17,930 nucleotides of DNA from contig JBBRLB010000124.1 in NCBI GenBank assembly GCA_038231575.1, forward strand, positions 1 to 17,930, given 5' to 3'. This document shows, one piece after another, positions 8,106 through 14,283 of the stretch (its first letter is position 1; the number at the start of each line of letters is the position of its first letter). Under the pieces are notes generated by a model that did not search any database, had not been told where the DNA came from, and was given only the letters and a program-made list of their open reading frames with translations. The position numbers were made by a program, and so were the translations under genes. The DNA is from CAITWF01 sp038231575 (lineage in GTDB: Bacteria; Verrucomicrobiota; Verrucomicrobiia; Opitutales; Opitutaceae).

Positions 8106-8116
8106 AAAACCGCGGC

Positions 8117-9601
8117 ATGAGTCCCCCCGATGCGCGAGCCGAAAACCGTTTCGGTTTTGCCGCGGGGCTTTTTCTGCGGCTGCTCGGTCTCATCTACCTG
8201 ATCGCGTTTGCGTCGGCTTGGTCGCAACTCGCGGGGCTCGTCGGTCCGCACGGCGTGCTGCCGGCGCAGGATTTTTTCGTCGCCGTCGAGCGCACCTACG
8301 GCGCCCGTTCCTATGTCCTGCTGCCCTCGCTCTGTTGGATTTTCGGCACCGGAAAATTTCTTGGCGTGCTCTGCGCCGGCGGCGTCACGGTTTCGATCCT
8401 GCTGCTGGCGGGCATCGCGCCCGCTGCCTGTCTGGCGTTGCTGTGGGTCGGCTACCTTTCGTTGTGCGCCGCCGGCCAGGTGTTTTTCAATTTTCAATGG
8501 GACGCCCTGCTGCTCGAGACCACGCTGCCCGCGATCTTCCTCGCGCCGTGGTCGCTCGCGCCGCGCGGGCGACACGCCGACCCGCCCGTGCTTGCGCGCC
8601 TGCTGCTCTGGTGGCTGCTGTTCCGGCTGATGCTGCTTTCCGGCGCGGTGAAGCTGACCAGCGGGGACGTCTCGTGGCGCGACCTCACCGCGCTCACGTT
8701 TCACTACGAAACCCAGCCGTTGCCGACGCCGCTCGCGTGGTTTGTGCATCAGCTACCCCTCGGAATGCACCGCGCGATGTGCGCCGGCATGTTCGCGATC
8801 GAACTGATCGTGCCATTCGGCATTTTTGCGCCCCGCGCGATGCGCCACCGGGCCGCGTTGCTCATCAGCGCGCTCATGATCGCGATCGCGCTGACCGGCA
8901 ACTACACCTATTTCAATCTACTGACCATCGCGCTCTGCGTGCTGTGCCTCGACGACGCATGGTGGAGTCGGTTTTTGCCGCGCACCGCCAGAGCAACGTG
9001 TCCTCCATCAGATGACACGCCCGCCCGGCTCGTCCGCCTGCGAAAATGGCTGCTGTGCGGATTTGCCCTCTTTACGGTGACATTCACCACCCTGATTTCT
9101 CTGCCTGCGCTCACGCGCACTTCGCTCTTCGGCAATCTCCTGGCTCCGCTCGAGAATGTCGTCGGCCCGTTTCGCAGCTTCAACACCTACGGCCTGTTCG
9201 CGGTGATGACCAACCCGCGGCCCGAATTGATCTTCGAGGGCAGCGACGATCGGCGTGAGTGGCGGCCCTACGAGTTTCCGGACAAGCCCGGCGATCTTGC
9301 GCGTGCGCCCACCTGGGTCGCGCCCCATCAGCCACGGCTCGATTGGCAACTCTGGTTTGCCGCGCTCGGATCGCCGGCGCAAAATCGCTGGGTGCTGGCG
9401 GTCAGCGAGCACTTGCTGCGCGGCACACCTGAGGTGCTGGCGCTGCTGGCCAAAAATCCCTTCCCGGAAAAGCCACCACGTTTCATCCGGGTCGTGCGTT
9501 ACGAATATCATTTCACCGACCCGGCCACGCGCGCCCGCACCAGCCAGTGGTGGCGCCGCACTCCGCTCGACTTTTACCTGGAGCCCGTCTCGCTTCGTTG
9601 A
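8117..9601 (+). CDS. lipase maturation factor (LMF1) family membrane protein
   Basis: Polytopic membrane protein of 494 residues belonging to the lipase maturation factor family. The N-terminal half has several hydrophobic helices (about 13-40, 70-110, 120-150, 160-180, 215-240 and 250-285) and the family segments LVGPHGVLPAQDFF, FNFQWDALLLETT and FRLMLLSGAVKLTSGD followed by FHYETQPLPTPLAWF. After a further helix (about 308-330) comes the soluble C-terminal part with the family motif APHQPRLDWQLWFAALG and RFIRVVRYEYHFT. In vertebrates LMF1 resides in the ER membrane and is needed for folding of lipoprotein lipase; the role of bacterial homologues is not established. The next gene begins 2 bp after its stop, which suggests co-translation with a methyltransferase. 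Confidence 0.88.
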   Translation: MSPPDARAENRFGFAAGLFLRLLGLIYLIAFASAWSQLAGLVGPHGVLPAQDFFVAVERTYGARSYVLLPSLCWIFGTGKFLGVLCAGGVTVSILLLAGIAPAACLALLWVGYLSLCAAGQVFFNFQWDALLLETTLPAIFLAPWSLAPRGRHADPPVLARLLLWWLLFRLMLLSGAVKLTSGDVSWRDLTALTFHYETQPLPTPLAWFVHQLPLGMHRAMCAGMFAIELIVPFGIFAPRAMRHRAALLISALMIAIALTGNYTYFNLLTIALCVLCLDDAWWSRFLPRTARATCPPSDDTPARLVRLRKWLLCGFALFTVTFTTLISLPALTRTSLFGNLLAPLENVVGPFRSFNTYGLFAVMTNPRPELIFEGSDDRREWRPYEFPDKPGDLARAPTWVAPHQPRLDWQLWFAALGSPAQNRWVLAVSEHLLRGTPEVLALLAKNPFPEKPPRFIRVVRYEYHFTDPATRARTSQWWRRTPLDFYLEPVSLR

Positions 9602-9603
9602 CC

Positions 9604-10773
9604 ATGCCCGCTCCCGCCCGCGATCGTTTCCTCGAACTTCTGCACACCGCCGTGCGGGACGGGACGCTGGTCAAGCTCACTCTCGGCAAGGCGCGCGGTG
9701 CCGATGCGACGTTGAAAAATATTTTCGTCCGCCCCGTCACGCTCAAGACCGGCCCGCATCTCGCCTTCCTCCACCGTCATGACACGCGGGACATCACCAA
9801 GAACTTTCTGCCCGAGGAAGCCCTGCGCGAAATCGACAAACTGATCGGCGCCGACTTTCTCGACGGACATCTTTTTACCGCCACCCAAACCGCGCAGCTC
9901 GAGTGCCAGCCCGCTGGCGGCGCGCGCCTGAAAACGAGCCAGGTCGCCGGAGCACCGGCCGCGCCATCCGCCCCCCACGATCGCGCGAAGCGCCATCTTA
10001 TCTCCGCCGACTCGCCCTGGCTGCATGCGCTCGGCGTCACCAATGATCACGGTCGCCCCCGCGAAGGCATGGCGGATAAATTCAGCCAGATCCAAAAGTT
10101 TGCCGAACTGCTGACGCACCTGCTCGACGAGGCAAAATTCACCGACCAGCCGATCCGGATCGTCGATATGGGCGCGGGCAAGGGCTACCTCACGTTCGCC
10201 CTCGCGGCGCTGCTCGGCGAACGCGCCACCGTGCTGGGCATCGAAGCCCGTCCGGAACTGGTCGCGCTGTGCAACCGCATCGCGCGTGACAACGGTTTGT
10301 CGCATCTCACCTTCCAGGCCGGCCACATCGCCGATGCGCCCCTCGACACCGTCGACGTCCTCATCGCACTCCATGCGTGCGATACGGCCACCGACGATGC
10401 GCTCGCCCGGGGCATCGCCGCTGGGGCCAAGCTCCTCGTCGTCGCGCCGTGCTGCCAAAAGGAACTCCGGCCTCAACTCGCTGCGCCGCCGGTCCTCGCC
10501 GATGCGCTGCGTCATGGGATTTTCCAGGAGCGCGCCGCGGAGTTCGTGACTGACTCGCTTCGCGCTTCCCTGCTGACGTGGGCTGGCTACAAAACGAAGG
10601 TCTTCGAGTTCATCTCCACCGAACACACCGCCAAAAACCTGATGATCGCCGCCCTCAAGTCACACGAACGCGGCGATCCTGCCCTCGCCAACCGCACCCG
10701 AGACTTCGCCCAGTTCTACGGTATTCGTCAGCAACAGCTCGCCACCCATCTCGGCTTCAGCCTCAGCGCATGA
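9604..10773 (+). CDS. SAM-dependent methyltransferase, METTL25/Methyltransf_32 type
   Basis: Class I methyltransferase of 389 residues. An N-terminal 130-residue domain (DGTLVKLTLGKARG; PHLAFLHRHDTRDITKNF) precedes the Rossmann fold. SAM-binding motif I is IVDMGAGKGYLTFAL (186-200) and the acidic motif II is GIEARPEL. The family-specific blocks HACDTATDDAL (257-267), APCCQKEL (281-288) and FISTEHTAKNLMIAA (336-350) follow. These blocks match the Methyltransf_32 group that includes eukaryotic METTL25 proteins. The substrate of bacterial members is unknown to me. The twin cysteines 283-284 and cysteine 259 are candidate functional residues. The start at 9604 lies 2 bp after the LMF stop, and its own stop overlaps the next start as ATGA, so it sits in the middle of a tight three-gene unit. 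Confidence 0.85.
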   Translation: MPAPARDRFLELLHTAVRDGTLVKLTLGKARGADATLKNIFVRPVTLKTGPHLAFLHRHDTRDITKNFLPEEALREIDKLIGADFLDGHLFTATQTAQLECQPAGGARLKTSQVAGAPAAPSAPHDRAKRHLISADSPWLHALGVTNDHGRPREGMADKFSQIQKFAELLTHLLDEAKFTDQPIRIVDMGAGKGYLTFALAALLGERATVLGIEARPELVALCNRIARDNGLSHLTFQAGHIADAPLDTVDVLIALHACDTATDDALARGIAAGAKLLVVAPCCQKELRPQLAAPPVLADALRHGIFQERAAEFVTDSLRASLLTWAGYKTKVFEFISTEHTAKNLMIAALKSHERGDPALANRTRDFAQFYGIRQQQLATHLGFSLSA

Positions 10774-11771
10774 CTTGGGAAGAACTCGACTGGCCCGCCC
10801 TCGATCGCTTGCGCGTGGGTTTCCTATCCGGCACCGCCGCCACCGGCCCTTACTGGACGGCGCCCGCCGATCTCGCGAGCTACGATTTCACCTACGGTGA
10901 GCGCATCGGCTGGAAATGGGATCAGGTTATTCGTGAACTTAAAGCGCGTGATTGGAAACCCACTTCGCGCGCCGTGCTCGATTGGGGCTGTGGCAGCGGC
11001 ATCGCCGCGCGCCGGGTGATCGCGGCATGCGGCGCGGAAAATTTCGAATCGCTCACCGTCTGGGATCATTCGCCGCTGGCGTGCGACTTCGCGGCGGAAT
11101 CAGCGCAAAAGGCATTTCCGGCTCTGCGTGTCGCGCAAGCGACGCCCGGTTTTCTGGCGGGCGATGCGCCCGTCGGGCTGTTGCTGATCAGCCATGTGCT
11201 CAACGAGCTCCCACCCGCCGCGCTCGCCAGCCTCCGCGCCACAGCCGCGCGCGCCGAAGAGATCATCTGGGTCGAACCCGGCACCCACGTTGTCAGCCGT
11301 CACCTCGGCGCGCTGCGCGAGGAATTCCGCGCGCGTTTCCGCGTCGTCGCGCCCTGCACCCAGCAAACCGCCTGTCCGATTCTCGCGCCCGGCCACGAGC
11401 GTCACTGGTGCCATATGTTCGCGCCGCCGCCTTCGGAAATCTTCGCCGACTCCAATTGGGTGAAATTCGGCCAGCGCGCGGGCATCGATCTGCGGAGCCT
11501 GCCGTATGCGTTCCTGGCACTCGATCGCCGGATCGAAACGCCGGCGACGACCGGACTCTCGCGGGTCATCGGGCGGCCCGAACTCTTCAAGCCCTACGCG
11601 CGGGTGCTCAACTGCGACGCCACGGGGCTCGCCGAACTCGAGTTGCCGAAGCGCGCCGACAAGGCGCTCTTCAAACAACTCGATCGCACCAAGGCGCCGC
11701 TCGTTTACCGCTGGCAGCGCGACGGCGACAAAATCACCGCCGGCGAAATTATTTCAGCTCCCGAATCTTGA
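10770..11771 (+). CDS. Rsm22/METTL17-family methyltransferase-like protein
   Basis: Protein of 333 residues resembling the Rsm22 family (small-ribosomal-subunit assembly factors; mitochondrial Rsm22/METTL17). It has SAM motif I AVLDWGCGSGIAARR (68-82), WDHSPLA (98-104) and SHVLNELP (141-148). A cysteine-containing segment follows: C196 in APCTQQTACP, C202 in the same block, C214 in RHWCHMF, and C282 in RVLNCDATG. Known Rsm22/METTL17 proteins hold a [4Fe-4S] cluster with four cysteines in such an order, so these four are likely ligands (inference). The start at 10770 overlaps the upstream methyltransferase stop (ATGA), so the two are translationally coupled. Its last 23 bp overlap the convergent DUF1080 gene. 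Family assignment is fairly secure; whether it methylates anything is uncertain. Confidence 0.85.
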   Translation: MTWEELDWPALDRLRVGFLSGTAATGPYWTAPADLASYDFTYGERIGWKWDQVIRELKARDWKPTSRAVLDWGCGSGIAARRVIAACGAENFESLTVWDHSPLACDFAAESAQKAFPALRVAQATPGFLAGDAPVGLLLISHVLNELPPAALASLRATAARAEEIIWVEPGTHVVSRHLGALREEFRARFRVVAPCTQQTACPILAPGHERHWCHMFAPPPSEIFADSNWVKFGQRAGIDLRSLPYAFLALDRRIETPATTGLSRVIGRPELFKPYARVLNCDATGLAELELPKRADKALFKQLDRTKAPLVYRWQRDGDKITAGEIISAPES

Positions 11772-12456
11772 TACTGCGGAAGCTGACGACATGCCCGTGC
11801 TCCTGCAGCGCGATGTGGCCGCGGCTTAGCGAGACGAATTTCTCCCAACCCGGGCCATTGAACTTGCTGACCTTGAGCGCGGCTTTTCCCGCTTCGCTGG
11901 CCAGATCGAGGTCGGCCACCTTTTCGCCGTTCAGCCAGTGCTGCACGTGCCAGCCGCGGACGACAATCTTCCCGGTGTTCCATTCACCGACCGGCTTGGT
12001 GAAATCCTTGGGCGGGGCCGCGCCGATATCGTAAATCGATCCGGCGAGGTGGTTCGGTTTTTTGTTGTCCTCGGCCTTCACGTTATCGAGCACCTGATAT
12101 TCGGGGCCGGTGCGATACGGCGCACTATCACCGAAGCCCGAGCGATAAATCACTCCGCTGTTGCCGGCTTCACTGATCTTCCACTCGAACATGAGTTCGA
12201 AGTCGCTGAATTCGTCCACGGTCACCAAATCGCCCGCCTTGGCTTCCGTAAGCACCAGCGCGCCGTCCTGCACCTTCCAGCCTTTGCCGACCGCCGGCTC
12301 TCTGTAGCCGCGCCAGCCGGCGAACGAAGTGCCGTCGAACAGCAGCTTCCAGCCGGCGGATTTCTCGGCCGCCGTGAGGGCATTCGGCTCGGCCGCACGA
12401 GCCGCGGCCGTGAGCAAAATCGCAACGAGACTGAGGAACAGGGGCAGTTTTTTCAT
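11749..12456 (-). CDS. exported DUF1080 (3-keto-disaccharide hydrolase-type) protein
   Basis: Secreted protein of 235 residues. The signal peptide is MKKLPLFLSLVAILLTAAARA, cleaved before AEPNAL. The DUF1080 concanavalin-like jelly-roll domain covers about 35-235, with WKLLFDGTSFAGWRGY (37-51), VQDGALVLT, the strand DFELMFEWKISEAGNSGVIYR (85-105), PEYQVLDN (118-125), the PNHLAGSIYDI block (134-144) and EWNTGKIVVRG (158-168). These are the classic markers of the family, abundant in Verrucomicrobiota and Planctomycetota. Members are named 3-keto-disaccharide hydrolases because some act on 3-keto-glycosides; activity here is inferred. The start at 12456 is chosen for the signal peptide although the frame is open to 12588. 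It is convergent with, and overlaps, the Rsm22-like gene. Confidence 0.92.
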   Translation of the reverse strand: MKKLPLFLSLVAILLTAAARAAEPNALTAAEKSAGWKLLFDGTSFAGWRGYREPAVGKGWKVQDGALVLTEAKAGDLVTVDEFSDFELMFEWKISEAGNSGVIYRSGFGDSAPYRTGPEYQVLDNVKAEDNKKPNHLAGSIYDIGAAPPKDFTKPVGEWNTGKIVVRGWHVQHWLNGEKVADLDLASEAGKAALKVSKFNGPGWEKFVSLSRGHIALQEHGHVVSFRSIKIRELK

Positions 12457-12540
12457 AGGGTAAATCCAGATTACGCGGAGCACGCGGCGTGGTGCAAGCG
12501 CGTCAGCACCGTTATGGCCCGGCGCTTGACTCGGCTCCAC

Positions 12541-12549
12541 TGCTATGAA
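12541..12549 (+). promoter_or_regulatory. possible extended -10 promoter for the 34-residue gene
   Basis: TGC-TATGAA fits an extended -10 element (TGnTAtgAa) and would start RNA near 12556, about 20 nt ahead of the ATG at 12577. A TTGACT lies upstream at 12526 but only 12 nt away, too close to serve as a normal -35. The assignment is tentative. Confidence 0.35.
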
Positions 12550-12576
12550 ACATCTCTCTTTCACCTTCCAAACATC

Positions 12577-12681
12577 ATGGGCCAACAACTGAACAAGTAT
12601 ATCAAACGCAAACGCCGCGCCGCCTATCTCAAGCGCCGCAAAGTCCGCGACAAGGCCGCGACGACCGCCAAGAAGAAGTAA
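12577..12681 (+). CDS. 34-residue, highly basic protein
   Basis: Short gene encoding MGQQLNKYIKRKRRAAYLKR followed by a Lys/Ala/Thr tail that ends KKK. Fifteen of 34 residues are Lys or Arg and one is acidic, as expected for an RNA- or ribosome-binding peptide. Three features support it as real: it occupies an otherwise gene-free gap with a candidate extended -10 promoter; a strong intrinsic terminator sits 30 bp after its stop; and its composition differs from the random Arg/Pro/Ala-rich shadow frames of this GC-rich DNA. The open frame extends far upstream, but that part overlaps the DUF1080 gene antisense and is not credible. I believe similar short basic proteins exist in relatives, but cannot confirm it here. 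It lies directly upstream of rimO, which modifies ribosomal protein uS12, so a ribosome link is an attractive inference. Confidence 0.72.
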   Translation: MGQQLNKYIKRKRRAAYLKRRKVRDKAATTAKKK

Positions 12682-12710
12682 GCGCTCGCGCCCGGTAACC
12701 CGCCTGTGGC

Positions 12711-12741
12711 GGCCCCGACGTGTCGGGGCCGTTTTTATTTT
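12711..12741 (+). terminator. strong intrinsic terminator between the small basic gene and rimO
   Basis: GGCCCCGA (12711-12718), loop CGTG, TCGGGGCC (12723-12730): a perfect 8-bp GC-rich stem followed by G and the tract TTTTTATTTT. It ends 2-3 nt before the rimO start codon at 12744, leaving no room for a separate rimO promoter between the two. Confidence 0.9.
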
Positions 12742-12743
12742 CG

Positions 12744-14159
12744 ATGATCAAAGTCAGCCTCATTTCCCTCGGTTGCGCCAAGAATCTCGTCGATTCCGAG
12801 ATCATGATTGGCCATCTGCACCAGGCGGGCATGCAAGTGATCCCCGAGGCGGAGAAGGCGGACGTCGTCATCGTCAACACCTGCTCGTTCATCGACTCCT
12901 CCAAGGAAGAATCGATCAGCCACATCCTCGAGGTGCATCAGACCCGGGGGATGACGAAGCGCCGCAAGGAGCAGAAACTCATCGTCGCCGGCTGCATGGC
13001 CCAGCGCTTCTCGAAGGATCTCACGACTTCGCTGCATGACGAAGTGGACGCGTTCATCGGCCTCGACCAAGTGACGAAGGTCGCGCCGATCATCGAGGGG
13101 CTTTACGCGAAAGAGCGGGAGAAGAATTCCGCGCCGGTCTCGTTTATCGAGGGCCGCTCGACCTACATCCCCGACTACGACACGCCGCGTTTCCGCCTCA
13201 CGCCGAAGCATTTCGCCTACGTGAAAATCGCGGAGGGCTGCAACCATCCGTGCACCTTCTGCATCATCCCGCAGATCCGTGGCCGGCACCGCAGCCGGAC
13301 GGTCGCGAGCGTCGTCGCCGAGGCGCGCCAGTTGGTCGCGGAGGGCGTGAAGGAGCTCAACCTGATTTCCCAGGACACGACTTTCTTCGGCATGGACACG
13401 TGGGACGCGCGTCCGAATCCGCGCTCCCCGGTCGATTCGACCCGCGGCACCGCGCTCACCACCCTCCTCCGCGAACTCAACGCCATCCCCGGTGATTTCT
13501 GGATCCGCCTGCTTTACACGCATCCGGCGCACTGGAGCGACGAACTCATCCGCACGATCGCCGAGTGCCCGAAAGTTGCGCGCTACATCGACATTCCGCT
13601 CCAGCACATCAGCGATCGCATGCTCGAGAAGATGCAGCGCGAAACGAGCGGCGCCTATATCCGCGATCTGATCCGCCGGATTCGCGCCGGGATTCCGGGC
13701 ATCGCGGTGCGCACGACCTTCATCGTCGGTTTTCCCGGTGAGACCGAGGCCGACGTGGATGAGCTCTGCGAATTTATCCGCGAGACCAAATTCGAACGCC
13801 TCGGCGTGTTTCGCTACTCACAGGAGGAAGGCACGCGGGCGGCCAAGCTCGACGACCAACTCCCCAAGAAAATCAAGGAGGCGCGCTGGCACCGGGTCAT
13901 GGCGCTGCAAAAGGAAATTGCCACCGAAGTCAGCCAGCGCTCCGTCGGGCGCACCCTGCGCGTGCTCGTCGAAGAACCCGGCGTGGCGCGCGGCGAGGCC
14001 GACGCCCCCGATATCGACGGCCGCGTATATGTGCCGCGCGAACTTCCGCTCGGCGAATTCGCCGCGGTGAAGATCACCGGATTTCACGACTACGATTTGC
14101 TGGCGCTGCCCGTCGGGGCCGTGCCGGCCGAGTGGAAAATTGCGCGCCAAGCGCAGTGA
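12744..14159 (+). CDS. rimO: ribosomal protein uS12 methylthiotransferase RimO
   Basis: Radical-SAM methylthiotransferase of 471 residues that adds a methylthio group to the conserved aspartate of ribosomal protein uS12 (S12), using two [4Fe-4S] clusters. The N-terminal UPF0004 domain carries the first-cluster cysteines C11 (SLGCAKNLVDSE, the RimO rather than MiaB signature), C47 (VNTCSFI) and C84 (VAGCMAQR). The radical-SAM triad is C166, C170 and C173 (EGCNHPCTFCIIPQIRG). A C-terminal TRAM domain (about 400-465) completes it. The sequence is slightly longer than common RimO proteins, owing to small inserts near 225-245. The ATG at 12744 is preferred over an in-frame GTG at 12720 that would lie inside the terminator hairpin. 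Transcription must come from readthrough or from a promoter inside or upstream of the small gene. Confidence 0.96.
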   Translation: MIKVSLISLGCAKNLVDSEIMIGHLHQAGMQVIPEAEKADVVIVNTCSFIDSSKEESISHILEVHQTRGMTKRRKEQKLIVAGCMAQRFSKDLTTSLHDEVDAFIGLDQVTKVAPIIEGLYAKEREKNSAPVSFIEGRSTYIPDYDTPRFRLTPKHFAYVKIAEGCNHPCTFCIIPQIRGRHRSRTVASVVAEARQLVAEGVKELNLISQDTTFFGMDTWDARPNPRSPVDSTRGTALTTLLRELNAIPGDFWIRLLYTHPAHWSDELIRTIAECPKVARYIDIPLQHISDRMLEKMQRETSGAYIRDLIRRIRAGIPGIAVRTTFIVGFPGETEADVDELCEFIRETKFERLGVFRYSQEEGTRAAKLDDQLPKKIKEARWHRVMALQKEIATEVSQRSVGRTLRVLVEEPGVARGEADAPDIDGRVYVPRELPLGEFAAVKITGFHDYDLLALPVGAVPAEWKIARQAQ

Positions 14160-14172
14160 CCGGGCAAACGCT

Positions 14173-14228
14173 CGGCGGGTAGCAACACCTAGGCGTTGCA
14201 CCGCCGCCGATAAGTAACGGGTAAGTAA
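14173..14228 (+). promoter_or_regulatory. candidate regulatory region ahead of the histidine kinase gene (motif copy A)
   Basis: This spacer holds CGGCGGGTAGCA (14173-14184), the palindrome CCTAGG (14188-14193) and CGTTGC (14194-14199), which together closely match a sequence at 17494-17522. Copy A can also fold: CGGCGG pairs with CCGCCG (14201-14206) and GCAAC (14182-14186) with GTTGC (14195-14199). Two TAAGTAA direct repeats follow at 14211 and 14222, exactly 11 bp (one helical turn) apart. No T-run is present, so it is not a terminator. It is probably a promoter or operator for the kinase gene. Confidence 0.5.
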
Positions 14229-14283
14229 ATCCTCATTTTGCCGGATCGGACGCGGCTCCGCAGTTTTTGGCGAACCCCGCGCC

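Noticed and set aside
12526..12531. TTGACT as a -35 element for the small basic gene
   Set aside because: Only 12 nt from the TATGAA, outside the normal 16-18 nt spacing, so only the extended -10 is proposed.
12720..12743. GTG start for rimO, eight codons upstream of the ATG
   Set aside because: It lies inside the terminator hairpin and T-run. RimO proteins begin at the KVSLISLGC strand, which the ATG at 12744 supplies.
14161..14228. Possible cyclic-di-GMP (GEMM-I) riboswitch ahead of the kinase gene, suggested by GGGCAAAC at 14162
   Set aside because: The other conserved blocks are absent or in the wrong order, and the two-helix scaffold cannot be drawn.
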